Shown here in pieces: positions 43,325 to 52,369 of a DNA stretch of 56,314 nucleotides. The DNA lies in assembly GCF_004366375.1 (NCBI RefSeq), contig NZ_SOEF01000021.1, forward strand, positions 1 through 56,314. The letters are read 5' to 3'. The notes under the pieces were generated by a model, which was given only the letters and a program-made list of their open reading frames with translations, searched no databases and was not told where the DNA came from. This DNA is from Halanaerobium congolense (GTDB lineage Bacteria > Bacillota > Halanaerobiia > Halanaerobiales > Halanaerobiaceae). Position numbers and translations under genes: made by a program. Every line of letters starts with the position of its first letter. The first letter of the stretch is position 1.

Positions 43325-44599
43325 ATGAATTCTACAGCCAAGGGAGATCGACCACATATCGCAGTTTTCGGTAGGCGGAATGTTGGTAAATCTTCGTTAA
43401 TAAATAAACTGACTAATCAGAAGCTGGCCCTTGTTTCCAGCCAGCCGGGAACAACTACTGACCCTGTTTATAAAGCAATGGAGCTGCTGCCAATTGGTCC
43501 TGTGATGATGATCGATACAGCGGGGATTGATGACCAGGGTGAGCTTGGAGAAATGAGGATCAAAAAGACCAAAGAAATTATGCGCAAAACTGATCTGGCC
43601 CTGCTGGTTATTTCTGCGGTTCAGGGGGCAGGCGAGTTTGAAGCTGATTTAGTTAGAGAGTTTAAAGAAAAAGATATTCCTTTTATTGTTGTGCTGAATA
43701 AAATTGAGCTTTTGGAAGATGCAGAGAAAGCTGAGCCGATATCTACTTTAAAAAACTTTGATAAATTTTTAAAGAAATTTAAGCTCGATTTTATTAAAGC
43801 AAGTGCAGAACAGGAAATTAATATAGACTTAATTAGAGAAACGATTGCGGAAGAGATGCCGGAAGACTGCAGCCGCCAGACTATTATGGGAGATTTAATT
43901 GACCCCGGTGATACTGTTGTTTTAGTTACCCCAATTGATAGTGCTGCTCCAAAAGGAAGGCTAATACTACCACAGGTGCAGACAATCAGAGATATTTTAG
44001 ATCATGACGCTTCTGCTCTTGTAACTAAAAAAACAAAGGTGAAATCAGAAATTGATAAATTAGAAAATGCCCCGAAAATTGTAGTTACTGATTCTCAGGC
44101 TTTTGAAACAGTTGCCCGAGAGGTACCCGAGGATATATTACTGACAGGATTTTCTGTTCTTTTTGCTCGCTATAAAGGTGATCTAAAAACCTTTGTTAGG
44201 GGAGCAAAGGCAATGGAAAAACTAAAAGCTGGAGATAAAGTGCTGGTAGCCGAAGCCTGTACTCATAGACGCCAGCAGGATGATATTGGAACAGTCAAAA
44301 TACCGAATTGGGTTCACAGTAAAATTAGTCCTGAAATTGAATTTGAGCATGTATCAGGTAGAGAATTTCCCGATAATTTGAAAGATTATACAGTGATTCT
44401 GCACTGCGGCAGCTGTATGTTAAACCGCAAAGAAGTTTTATCAAGGCTGAAAGAAGCAGAAGCTGAGGGGGTTCCGGTAATTAATTATGGAATGGGTATT
44501 GCCTGGCTGCACGGAATTCTGGACCGAGCTCTGGAACCTTTTCCAGAAGCTTTAGAACTCTGGCAGCAGGACCAAGAAGAAATTGTAGGAGTGGTTTAG
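43325..44599 (+). CDS. hydF: [FeFe]-hydrogenase maturation GTPase HydF
   Basis: HydF is the scaffold on which the diiron subcluster is built before transfer to the hydrogenase. The 424 residues have an N-terminal GTPase domain (P-loop GRRNVGKSS, residues 16-24; DTAG; NKIE). The C-terminal cluster-binding motif follows: C312xH314, then H360C361xxC364. The hydE start directly follows the stop, so the two are coupled. The 169-base gap after hydG holds no gene I can support. Confidence 0.96.
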   Translation: MNSTAKGDRPHIAVFGRRNVGKSSLINKLTNQKLALVSSQPGTTTDPVYKAMELLPIGPVMMIDTAGIDDQGELGEMRIKKTKEIMRKTDLALLVISAVQGAGEFEADLVREFKEKDIPFIVVLNKIELLEDAEKAEPISTLKNFDKFLKKFKLDFIKASAEQEINIDLIRETIAEEMPEDCSRQTIMGDLIDPGDTVVLVTPIDSAAPKGRLILPQVQTIRDILDHDASALVTKKTKVKSEIDKLENAPKIVVTDSQAFETVAREVPEDILLTGFSVLFARYKGDLKTFVRGAKAMEKLKAGDKVLVAEACTHRRQQDDIGTVKIPNWVHSKISPEIEFEHVSGREFPDNLKDYTVILHCGSCMLNRKEVLSRLKEAEAEGVPVINYGMGIAWLHGILDRALEPFPEALELWQQDQEEIVGVV

Positions 44600-45643
44600 T
44601 TGAATCAGTTTAAAGTAAAAAAAATAGTTGATCAGGCTTTTATAGAGGCTGAATTAAATAAAGAACAGATTGCAGAAATTTTAGCGGCAGACATAAATGA
44701 TTTAGATTATCTGCTGCAGCAGGCTGATCAAAAAAGAGAAGAAATTTGTGGTGATGAAGTACATTTAAGAGCTATCATAGAATTTTCTAGTTACTGCAAA
44801 CAAAACTGTTATTATTGTGGATTGAGAAAAGATAACCAGCAGCTCAAACGCTATCAGTTAGAGGTAGAAGAAATTATTGAAACTGCTCAAATGGCGGCTG
44901 AATTAGGTTATCAGACAGTGGTTCTGCAGTCAGGTGAAGATGATTACCCTGCAGCCGAAATAGCTGAAATTATTAAAGAAATAAAAAAGACTACAGCGAT
45001 GGCAGTTACTTTGAGTTTGGGAGAAAGAGATTTTGAAGTTTATAAGCTCTGGCGGGAGGCTGGAGCAGATCGATATCTTTTAAAACATGAAATAGCAGAT
45101 AAAGTTCTTTATCAAAAATATCATCCAGGAATGAGTTTTGAAAATAGAATTGAAAGTTTAAAGTATCTAAAGATTTTAGGTTATCAAATTGGAAGTGGAG
45201 TTATAATTGGTCTGCCGGAGCAGACACCAGAAATTATGGCCGAAGATTTGCTTCTCTGTCAGGATTTAGAACTTGACATGATTGGTTCCGGTCCTTTTAT
45301 TCCTCATCAGCAGACACCATTAAAAGGCAGCAATCGAGGTACAGCTGAGATGACTTTGAAGTTTACTGCTTTGAGCCGTCTTTTATTACCTTTAGCACAT
45401 ATTCCGGCGACAACTGCTCTGGGAACTATTGATGCTGAAGGGCGCCAAAAAGCTCTGCAGGCAGGAGCCAATGTAGTTATGCCTAATGTAACAGATGGAA
45501 GATATCGAGAACAGTATCAGATTTATCCCGATAAAATATGTGTTAATGAAGAGGCAGGAGATTGTCGTCAGTGTATTGGCAGTATAATAGCTTCACTTGG
45601 TCGTTATGTCAGTCAAAAACAGGGTCACAGCTTAAGAGACTAA
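44600..45643 (+). CDS. hydE: [FeFe]-hydrogenase maturase HydE (radical SAM)
   Basis: HydE is a radical SAM enzyme that works with HydG and HydF in making the diiron subcluster. The 347 residues contain CX3CX2C at C66, C70 and C73 (YCKQNCYYCGL). The conserved segments SGEDDYP, TLSLGE and GSGPFIPH follow. The start is TTG, adjoining the hydF stop after TAGGAGTGG. No hydrogenase structural gene is in the window, so the client enzyme is encoded elsewhere. Confidence 0.95.
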   Translation: MNQFKVKKIVDQAFIEAELNKEQIAEILAADINDLDYLLQQADQKREEICGDEVHLRAIIEFSSYCKQNCYYCGLRKDNQQLKRYQLEVEEIIETAQMAAELGYQTVVLQSGEDDYPAAEIAEIIKEIKKTTAMAVTLSLGERDFEVYKLWREAGADRYLLKHEIADKVLYQKYHPGMSFENRIESLKYLKILGYQIGSGVIIGLPEQTPEIMAEDLLLCQDLELDMIGSGPFIPHQQTPLKGSNRGTAEMTLKFTALSRLLLPLAHIPATTALGTIDAEGRQKALQAGANVVMPNVTDGRYREQYQIYPDKICVNEEAGDCRQCIGSIIASLGRYVSQKQGHSLRD

Positions 45644-45660
45644 AAGTTAAATATTAAAAA

Positions 45661-45714
45661 AACTCCCAATTTGAACTGCAGCTTTAAAAATTAATGCAGC
45701 TTGAGTTGGGAGTT
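45661..45714. terminator. Bidirectional terminator between hydE and the SulP gene
   Basis: The outer stem AACTCCCAA (45661-45669) pairs with TTGGGAGTT (45706-45714). An inner stem is CTGCA (45677-45681) with TGCAG (45695-45699). On the - strand the hairpin is followed by TTTTTTT; on the + strand the tail is T-rich. Its last base is also the end of the SulP gene. Confidence 0.75.
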
Positions 45715-47411
45715 TAGTTATTTTCATCTGTTTCTTTTTCCTTTTTTTCATGCTCATGTTCGCTGAAATCCAGTGCTTTATTGGTGGCTGCAAAATATTC
45801 GGTTTCAGGTAGATAGATATTACCTTCCCCTACTTTATCAGTCAGCCCAATTTTGCGGAACATTTTAAGTAAACGCTCATTAACTCCGGTCAGCATTATT
45901 TCTCCACCGTTTTCATGCACCTTATCAATGAATTCCTCTAAAACTCCAATAATTGTAATGTCAATTCTTCTTACATTTCTCAGCCTAATTATAAAATCTG
46001 TATTTGGTTCAAAAAATTCTTCCAGCTGATCTTTCAAATCATCAGCAGCACTAAAATGAACCGCTCCTTTGAGGTCAACAACCCTTGCCTGCTGGGATGA
46101 AATTTCAGATTCATCAACTTTTTTATGGTGGACATGATGGAGATGGTAACCCTGGTCATCGTCTTTTTTATCATAGTACAACATTTCTATATCTGCTTTT
46201 TTTGAAATTTGTAAAACTACAACTAAAGAAACTAAGACCCCAAAATAGATTGCCTGGTCAAGGTTAGGCAGCACAATTGTGGCAGTAAAGGTGGACCAGA
46301 AAATCAGGGCATCCCCCTTGGTTGTTTTCATGTTTTTAATTACCTCTTTAAAATCTGCAATTCCTAAAGCTGCTGCTATTACCAGACCAGCTAAAACGGA
46401 GACCGGGATATAGGCCAAAAGAGGCCTAAAGAATAATATGAAAATAATAATCGAAAGAGCACAGAAAAACTGAGAAACCCTATGTTTAGCTCCGGCACTT
46501 AAATTGGCAAAAGTATTGGAAAAAGAAGCTGAGATAGCAAAAGCACTGAAAAAAGAAATTACCATATTGCTGATCCCCTGGCTTCTAAATTCTCTGTTGA
46601 AATCAGGTTCTTCATCCGTTTTTAAAGAGATTGCCTGCAGGACAGCCATGGTCTGAATTAATCCCAGTAAGGCTATCGAAAATGCTTTGGTATAAAGCTG
46701 GCCAATTAGATGCCAGTCAAAATTAATTAGATTAAAGTCAATTATTTTTTGAGGTATTTCCCCAACTAAAGGTATAGAATTACTAACCCCAGTAACAGCT
46801 GTTAAAATTGTCATAATAACAACAGTTAAAAGATATTCAGGCAGCTCTTTTTTTAGTAGTGGAATTGTATAAATCAAAAGTAGGGTAATTAAACCAACAG
46901 CCATATTTATATAGTTGATGTCAGAAAAATTTAAAATAAACTGCCAGCTTTTTGTAATTACATTTGAACCACTTACAGCAACTCCGGTAAAATTTTCGAT
47001 TTGAGAAAAGAGTATTAAAACTGCTGCACCATGTGAAAGTGCTACAATTACAGGATGAGATACATATTTAATTAGTTCACTTAAATTAAAACTAACCAGT
47101 AAAAATTGAAATAAACCAATTAAAAAAGTGGTTAGAAAGATAACCTGGAGGTAATTTTCGCCCTGGAAATTATTTAAACTACTGTAAAGAGCAACTGTGA
47201 TCATATTGGTAGGACCTACAATTACATAAGAGGAGAAATTGAAAATAGAGGCAGTCAGCATTGAAAAAATAGAGGCGTAAATTCCGTAAATTGGATTAAT
47301 TCCTAAAATTAAAGCATAGGCCATATTCTGCGGCAGAGCAATAGTAGCAGTGGTTAAACCGCTCAGCATATCCCCACTGTATTTTTTAAACAATTTTTTT
47401 ATATTTAGCAA
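45714..47411 (-). CDS. SulP-family anion transporter with STAS domain
   Basis: A 565-residue SLC26/SulP transporter. The membrane domain (about 10-400) includes GLTTATIALPQNMAYALILG-type residues (TM1, cited in part as ALPQNMAYALILGINP). The cytoplasmic STAS domain (about 435-545) has VVDLKGAVHFSAADDL. SulP proteins carry sulfate, bicarbonate or other anions, often with H+ or Na+; the substrate cannot be read here. A His-rich insert (HLHHVHHKK, about 421-430) between the domains and an acidic tail are unusual. It is transcribed alone towards hydE. Confidence 0.92.
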   Translation of the reverse strand: MLNIKKLFKKYSGDMLSGLTTATIALPQNMAYALILGINPIYGIYASIFSMLTASIFNFSSYVIVGPTNMITVALYSSLNNFQGENYLQVIFLTTFLIGLFQFLLVSFNLSELIKYVSHPVIVALSHGAAVLILFSQIENFTGVAVSGSNVITKSWQFILNFSDINYINMAVGLITLLLIYTIPLLKKELPEYLLTVVIMTILTAVTGVSNSIPLVGEIPQKIIDFNLINFDWHLIGQLYTKAFSIALLGLIQTMAVLQAISLKTDEEPDFNREFRSQGISNMVISFFSAFAISASFSNTFANLSAGAKHRVSQFFCALSIIIFILFFRPLLAYIPVSVLAGLVIAAALGIADFKEVIKNMKTTKGDALIFWSTFTATIVLPNLDQAIYFGVLVSLVVVLQISKKADIEMLYYDKKDDDQGYHLHHVHHKKVDESEISSQQARVVDLKGAVHFSAADDLKDQLEEFFEPNTDFIIRLRNVRRIDITIIGVLEEFIDKVHENGGEIMLTGVNERLLKMFRKIGLTDKVGEGNIYLPETEYFAATNKALDFSEHEHEKKEKETDENN

Positions 47412-47710
47412 GGTGGTTCACCCCAATTCTGGATTATATTTTTTTCTTTGCTTCTAGTTTAACAGGCCAGCCTAAAACTTTCAATTGAAAAAGGAATTTT
47501 ATAATTTAATTTTGCATAGGCAGAGAGCAGGATCAGTAAGCTGCAGCATCTAAAAACACAAGATAAAATTTATTGAAATATATTTTTAGGTACTTGAAAA
47601 ATAAAATAAAATTTATTAAAATAAAATGAGAAATTCTGCTGCAAAAAAACTAAAATAATTTAAAAAGAAGCTGATTAAAAAAATATTGAATTTAATAGGA
47701 GGAGATGAAT

Positions 47711-49645
47711 ATGTTAACAAAAAATAATTATTTAACTGCAGTATTCATTTTGCTTATTCTATTATTTGTTTTTTTTCAACCATATTGTGTACAGGCACAA
47801 GAAAGTCAAAATAAGACAAATATTGAAGGTACACCAACTTTTAATCAAGGAATACTTATTATTATTTTATTAATATTTTTGCTTTTAGTTATGTTTATAT
47901 GGGAGCCGCTTCCAATAGGTGTTATATCTTTATGTATACCAGTTATTTTAATTATACTTGATTTTTGGACGAAGGTCTCAGTTGAGGATGCTTTATCAGG
48001 ATTTAGTAATTCAGCGACAATTACAGTTATGGCAATGTTTGTAATTAGTAGGGGAATTCAAAATAGTGGAGCAATGCAATTTCTAGGAAATAAAATTATT
48101 AAATATACTGGTGATAATGAGAAAAAACAAGTGATTGCAATAAGTGGACTGACAGGTATTATTGCTGGTTTTATTAATAACACTCCGACAGTTGCTACTT
48201 TTATACCTATGGTGACTGATTTAGCTAGAAAAACAAAAGTATCTCCCTCTAAATTGTTAATCCCACTCTCTTATGCTGCTATGCTGGGTGGTACATTAAC
48301 TTTATTAGGGACATCCACTAATCTTTTAGGAAGTCAGGTATCTGCTCGCTTGATAAACCATCCTTTTTCCATGTTTGAATTCACAAAATTAGGGATAGTA
48401 GTATTTGTGGTGGGAATTTTATATTTAATAACAATTGGACACCGCTTAATACCCGAAAGAATTAGACATGATCTAAAAGATTATATAGAAGAATATGAGA
48501 TAGAAAAATATTTGACTGAAATAAAAATAGCTGAAAATTCTCCTTTAATTGGACAGGATATAGGAGAATTATTGTCAAATAAGGGTAAGAATTTAGATAT
48601 TATACAATTAAATCGCAATAATGAAAAATATATGGAACCTCTAGAATTAAAAACAATTAGGCCAAATGATCATTTGGTTATTAGAGCAGATTATGAAACT
48701 GTTTTAGAATTTGCAAAGATTAATGGGGTAATTATTCTACCAGAAATTAAAATTTCTCAGGCACAATTAGAAAACGAGATAACCGGCCAAAAAGTAATTG
48801 AATTAGTTATTCCTGATAACTCGTTTTTGAAAGGCAGGACTATAAATAATGTTAATTTCCTTAATCGTTATGATGCAAGTTTGCTTGCAATTAGACATGG
48901 AGGGGAAATTGCCCATACTGATATTAAAAATTTTTATTTGAGAGAAGGGGATGTTCTTCTATTACTGGCTGCTGAAAATACTATAGAAAGGCTAAAAGAA
49001 AATCAAAACTTTATAATAAGAGAAAGGGATGAAACAGAAACTATTGCTTATAAGCCTTTAGATATTATTTTATCAGTAGGAATCGCTTTTTCGATAATTA
49101 TTTTGGCATCACTTAAAATATTGCCGATTCCGATTGCTACTTTAGCAGGTGTTGCAGCAATGGTTATCTTAAAATTAATAGATCCACAGGAAATATATGA
49201 TTCAATTAATTGGGAAGTTATTTTTCTTTTAGCGGGTTTAATACCACTAGGGGTTGCAATTGAGCAGACTGGAACTGCTAAGTTTATAGCTAATCAGATT
49301 TTAAATATTGCAGGATTTTTACCGGATATTATTGTTTTGGCGATATTTTATTATATGACTACATTACTTACAGATATAATAAGTAATAATGCCACTGTGG
49401 TACTTATGATTCCGGTGGCAATAAATGCTGCAGATCAGATTGGAGCAAATCCTTTTGCCTTTGTTTTAGCAGTAACATTTGCTGCTAGTGCTTCGTTTGC
49501 GAGCCCGGTAGGCTACCAAACAAATTTAATGGTTTATGGACCGGGAGGTTATAAATTTAGGGATTATGTACTAGTAGGTGCACCCTTAGAAATAATAATG
49601 GCTGTTATAGTACCAATTGCTATTTCAATATTTTGGGGGTTATAA
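47711..49645 (+). CDS. SLC13/ArsB-type permease with two RCK-C (TrkA-C) domains
   Basis: A 644-residue ion-coupled permease. An N-terminal hydrophobic segment (signal-like, ending VQAQ) and a linker are followed by the first transport half with FINNTPTVATF and LGTSTNLLG. Two TrkA-C/RCK-C domains come next (about 265-345 and 350-435), then the second half with ISNNATVVLMIPVA. This layout is typical of SLC13-like carriers for dicarboxylates, sulfate or related anions with Na+. ATG 47711 is 7 bases after AGGAGGA; ATG 47705 abuts it. The 290-base region before it, shared with the divergent SulP gene, shows nothing else clear. Confidence 0.92.
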   Translation: MLTKNNYLTAVFILLILLFVFFQPYCVQAQESQNKTNIEGTPTFNQGILIIILLIFLLLVMFIWEPLPIGVISLCIPVILIILDFWTKVSVEDALSGFSNSATITVMAMFVISRGIQNSGAMQFLGNKIIKYTGDNEKKQVIAISGLTGIIAGFINNTPTVATFIPMVTDLARKTKVSPSKLLIPLSYAAMLGGTLTLLGTSTNLLGSQVSARLINHPFSMFEFTKLGIVVFVVGILYLITIGHRLIPERIRHDLKDYIEEYEIEKYLTEIKIAENSPLIGQDIGELLSNKGKNLDIIQLNRNNEKYMEPLELKTIRPNDHLVIRADYETVLEFAKINGVIILPEIKISQAQLENEITGQKVIELVIPDNSFLKGRTINNVNFLNRYDASLLAIRHGGEIAHTDIKNFYLREGDVLLLLAAENTIERLKENQNFIIRERDETETIAYKPLDIILSVGIAFSIIILASLKILPIPIATLAGVAAMVILKLIDPQEIYDSINWEVIFLLAGLIPLGVAIEQTGTAKFIANQILNIAGFLPDIIVLAIFYYMTTLLTDIISNNATVVLMIPVAINAADQIGANPFAFVLAVTFAASASFASPVGYQTNLMVYGPGGYKFRDYVLVGAPLEIIMAVIVPIAISIFWGL

Positions 49646-49812
49646 AGTATATAACTGTCATAGAACTACAGTAAGTCGAGAAATTAAGAAGGGCTTAATG
49701 TTCAAAAAATAAAGGTTATGAGCTGAAGCAGAAAATGAAAGAAAAAATGGTGCAGAATTATTAGATGGGGAACAGGTTTTTCAGAACTAAGGAAAAAATA
49801 TCAAAATCCCAT

Positions 49813-49841
49813 TTGATTAATCTCAATTTCTATTGTATAAT
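49813..49841 (+). promoter_or_regulatory. Promoter of the thiT transcript
   Basis: TTGATT (49813-49818), 17 bases, TATAAT (49836-49841). It lies about 45 bases before the TPP riboswitch. Upstream, 49646-49812 shows no supportable gene. Confidence 0.75.
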
Positions 49842-49886
49842 ACAGCTAGATAGAAATTTCTACATGACTAGATTTAAAAATTAAAG

Positions 49887-49966
49887 AACGGGGAGCCAAA
49901 CTGGAGGCTGAGAGGATGAGCAATCATCGACCCACTACCTGATCCTGGTAATGCAGGCGTAGGTAA
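49887..49966 (+). ncRNA. TPP riboswitch (THI element) of thiT
   Basis: The thiamine-pyrophosphate aptamer is recognisable from GGGGAGCC (P1/P2 side), GGCTGAGAGGATGAG (pyrimidine-binding J3/2 with CTGAGA) and ACCTGATCCTGGTAATGCAGG-type P4/P5 residues (ACCTGATCCTGG from 49937; diphosphate site). GCGTAGGTA closes P1. P3 has a short GATGA/TCATC extension. It differs from the consensus ACCTGATCTGG by one inserted base in P4. The expression platform follows directly. Confidence 0.93.
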
Positions 49967-49980
49967 AATAAAAAGACCTT

Positions 49981-50020
49981 AAACCCTCCGGTTTGTTCCT
50001 CACAAATTAGGAGGGTTTTT
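49981..50020 (+). terminator. Riboswitch-controlled terminator whose 3' arm holds the thiT ribosome site
   Basis: AAACCCTCC (49981-49989) pairs with GGAGGGTTT (50010-50018), followed by Ts. The GGAGGG in the 3' arm is also the thiT ribosome site, 8 bases before ATG 50024. Formation of this hairpin should both stop transcription and hide the ribosome site. Confidence 0.85.
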
Positions 50021-50023
50021 ATT

Positions 50024-50554
50024 ATGCAGAATAAATTTTCAACAAGAATGCTGGCAGAAATTGGGGTGGCTGTTGCTCTTGCAGTTGTTTTAAATTTTCT
50101 TAAACTCTGGCGGATGCCGCAGGGTGGTTCAATAAGTTTAGAAATGCTGCCGATTTTAGTGATTGCTTTCCGCTGGGGAGTAGGAGCCGGAATGTTTAGT
50201 GGTCTGGCCTATGGACTGCTGCAGCTGATGTTTGGAGCTTATATAATTCATCCGATTCAGTTAATTATGGATTATCCTCTGCCTTATATGGTTTTGGGTG
50301 CAGCGGGTATGTTTAAGATCAGGAAAGACGAGATTATCCAGCCTCTTAAAATGTTCTGGGCAGTGGTAGTGGCCTCGGCCTTAAGGTTAATTGTTCACAT
50401 TTTATCAGGAGTTATCTTTTTTGGCAGTTATGCACCTGAGGGTCAGAATGTCTGGGCCTATTCTACTATTTATAATGCGACATTTTTGATTCCAACTACT
50501 ATAATTACTTATATTGTGCTGATAATTGTAATGAAGGCACTAGAAAAAAAATAA
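50024..50554 (+). CDS. thiT: Thiamine transporter substrate-binding subunit ThiT
   Basis: A 176-residue, six-helix S component of an energy-coupling factor (ECF) transporter, which binds thiamine with high affinity. Family landmarks are LNFLKLWRMPQGGSISLEMLP in the L1 region (cited from residue 24) and the later W-containing segment NVWAYSTIYNATFL. It depends on ECF ATPase and T-component genes encoded elsewhere. Control by the upstream TPP riboswitch fits the function. The stop overlaps the first unit of a tandem repeat. Confidence 0.94.
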   Translation: MQNKFSTRMLAEIGVAVALAVVLNFLKLWRMPQGGSISLEMLPILVIAFRWGVGAGMFSGLAYGLLQLMFGAYIIHPIQLIMDYPLPYMVLGAAGMFKIRKDEIIQPLKMFWAVVVASALRLIVHILSGVIFFGSYAPEGQNVWAYSTIYNATFLIPTTIITYIVLIIVMKALEKK

Positions 50555-50726
50555 TGACGCACTCAATGTGCTAAGGCAAATCTATTTATTTGCTATAAAA
50601 GAAAGCGAGTATGACGGGCTCGATGCCCTAATGCTGAGCTGACCATGCGTTTATAAAAGAAAGCGAGTATGACGGGCTCGATGCCCTAATGCTGAGCTGA
50701 CCATGCGTTTATAAAAGAAAGCTCAG
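50554..50726 (+). repeat. Three tandem ~58-nt units with a covarying mini-hairpin
   Basis: The units start at 50554, 50611 and 50669, each with ATGACG; their lengths are 57, 58 and about 58 bases. Units 2 and 3 are identical up to TATAAAAGAAAGC. Unit 1 is diverged in the middle. Each unit can form a 4-bp hairpin: GCAC/GTGC in unit 1, GGGC/GCCC in units 2 and 3. Two base pairs change in a compensatory way while the loop (TCRAT) stays. Each unit also reads as a six-codon frame (MTHSMC, MTGSMP, MTGSMP, stop TAA). Unit 3 ends differently, so CTGAGCT (50692-50698) and AGCTCAG (50720-50726) pair. It lies between the thiT stop and the thiC riboswitch; the role is unknown. Confidence 0.85.
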
Positions 50727-50742
50727 TACAATTTAATAAATG

Positions 50743-50830
50743 AAACAGGGGAGCCCTTGGGCTGAGATAAAGCAGATGCTTTAACCCTTAGAACCTGATC
50801 TGGATAATACCAGCGAAGGGAGTTGTGGGG
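50743..50830 (+). ncRNA. TPP riboswitch (THI element) of thiC operon
   Basis: A canonical thiamine-pyrophosphate aptamer: GGGGAGCCC, GGGCTGAGAT, a P3 extension (AAAGCAGATGCTTT), then CCCTTAGAACCTGATCTGG (P3 and diphosphate site), ATAATACCAGCG and AAGGGA. It closely matches the Rfam-type consensus, better than the copy before thiT. Confidence 0.97.
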
Positions 50831-50859
50831 AGTGATTATTAATATGATTACTTTATTTT

Positions 50860-50898
50860 AAAACACAGTTTCCTTAATTGGGAGCTGTGTTTTTATTT
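50860..50898 (+). terminator. Riboswitch expression-platform terminator before thiC
   Basis: AAACACAG (50861-50868) pairs with CTGTGTTT (50885-50892), extended by an inner TTCC/GGGA pairing, then a run of T. It is about 30 bases after the aptamer and 75 before thiC, so ligand-dependent transcription termination is expected. Confidence 0.85.
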
Positions 50899-50969
50899 TG
50901 CAATGATTTTTAAACTGATTTTTATATAATATTCTAAATTAATTTCAAAATTATAAGGAGCTGAGTAAA

Positions 50970-52256
50970 ATGACTCAAATGACAAAAGCAATTAATGGTG
51001 AAATAAGTAAAGAGATGAGGATGGCAGCAGCGGAGGAAGGGGTGGCTGCAGAATTTATTTGTCAAGGAATTGCTGCAGGAACTATTGTTATACCGGCAAA
51101 TGTTAACCACAAAAATTTAAAGGCAAAGGCCTTTGGCAGAGGTTTAAAAACTAAGGTTAATGCTAACTTTGGTACTTCTGAAGATTATGATTCTATTGAA
51201 GCTGAGTTAAAAAAATTGGAGGCAGCAGTTAAAGCTGGAGCAGATGCAGTTATGGACCTCTCTACGGGAGATAAAATAAAAGAAACTAGAGCAGCTATAC
51301 TAAAAAATGCTGAAGTTCCTGTCGGAACAGTCCCTATTTATCAAGCGGCTGTAGAAACAGTTAAGTCAGGACGGGGAATAATTGAGATGAAAGTTGAAGA
51401 ATTATTTGAAGTGATTAAAGCTCAGGTTGAAGAAGGGGTAGATTTTATTACAGTCCACTGCGGCTTGACTTTAGAAACTTTAAGACATCTGGCGGCTGAA
51501 GGAAGAGTAACCGATATTGTCAGCCGGGGTGGATCGTTTATGGCAGCCTGGATGCTCCATAATAATCAGGAAAATCCACTTTTTGAGTATTATGACCGCT
51601 TGCTTGAAATCTGCTATAAAAACGATGTAACTTTAAGTCTTGGTGATGCTCTCCGTCCGGGCAGTCTGGCAGATGCTACAGATCGAGCTCAGATCCATGA
51701 ACTTTTAGTTCTGGGTGAACTGGTAGATAGAGCTCGCGAGGCGGAAGTCCAGGTGATGGTGGAAGGACCAGGCCATGTACCCTATGATCAGATTGAAACA
51801 AATATCAAACTGCAGAAAGAACTCTGCAAAGAGGCTCCATTTTATGTGTTAGGACCTTTAGTTACAGATATTGCAGCTGGTTATGACCATATTACAGCAG
51901 CAATTGGCGGCACAGCAGCGGCAGCGGCGGGGGCGGATTTCCTCTGTTATGTTACCCCGGCTGAACATATTGGCTTACCTGATATTGAAGATGTGCGGGA
52001 AGGAGTAATTGCCTGCAAAATTGCAGCTCATGCTGCAGATATTGCAAAAGGAGTTAAGGGGGCAAAGGAGAGAGATAATCAGATGGCAGCCGCCAGAAAA
52101 AAATTAGATTGGGAAAAGCAGATTGAGCTGGCCCTGGCGCCAGAAAAATTAAAAGAATCAAGAGCAGCCCACAACCAGACTTTAAAGGAAGAAGATGCCT
52201 GTACAATGTGTGGTTCTTATTGTGCGATGAAAATAGTAGATCAGCAGCTTAGTTAA
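50970..52256 (+). CDS. thiC: Phosphomethylpyrimidine synthase ThiC
   Basis: ThiC converts aminoimidazole ribotide to HMP-phosphate, the pyrimidine precursor of thiamine, by radical SAM chemistry. The 428 residues are the short bacterial form. They carry [27 protein letters not shown] and VEGPGHVP. The C-terminal cluster motif CX2CX4C has C411, C414 and C419. ATAAGGAG precedes the ATG. First gene of the riboswitch-controlled synthesis operon. Confidence 0.97.
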   Translation: MTQMTKAINGEISKEMRMAAAEEGVAAEFICQGIAAGTIVIPANVNHKNLKAKAFGRGLKTKVNANFGTSEDYDSIEAELKKLEAAVKAGADAVMDLSTGDKIKETRAAILKNAEVPVGTVPIYQAAVETVKSGRGIIEMKVEELFEVIKAQVEEGVDFITVHCGLTLETLRHLAAEGRVTDIVSRGGSFMAAWMLHNNQENPLFEYYDRLLEICYKNDVTLSLGDALRPGSLADATDRAQIHELLVLGELVDRAREAEVQVMVEGPGHVPYDQIETNIKLQKELCKEAPFYVLGPLVTDIAAGYDHITAAIGGTAAAAAGADFLCYVTPAEHIGLPDIEDVREGVIACKIAAHAADIAKGVKGAKERDNQMAAARKKLDWEKQIELALAPEKLKESRAAHNQTLKEEDACTMCGSYCAMKIVDQQLS

Positions 52257-52369
52257 ATAATATTTAAGTCCTGATTTAATAGAAGTCAAATAAGAACTTA
52301 GAAAAACTGACGATGACTAAAACTAATTATCAAAGTAAATATTAACTTAATTCTGAAAGGATGATTAGA

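Noticed and set aside
49646-49812. Short coding-like frames after the SLC13 gene (e.g. AEAENERKNGAELLDGEQVF)
   Set aside because: No start, no ribosome site, and no family recognised; may be a remnant but not supportable.
50554-50726. CRISPR array interpretation of the tandem units
   Set aside because: There are no unique spacers: copies are head-to-tail and nearly identical over the full unit, and no cas genes are near.
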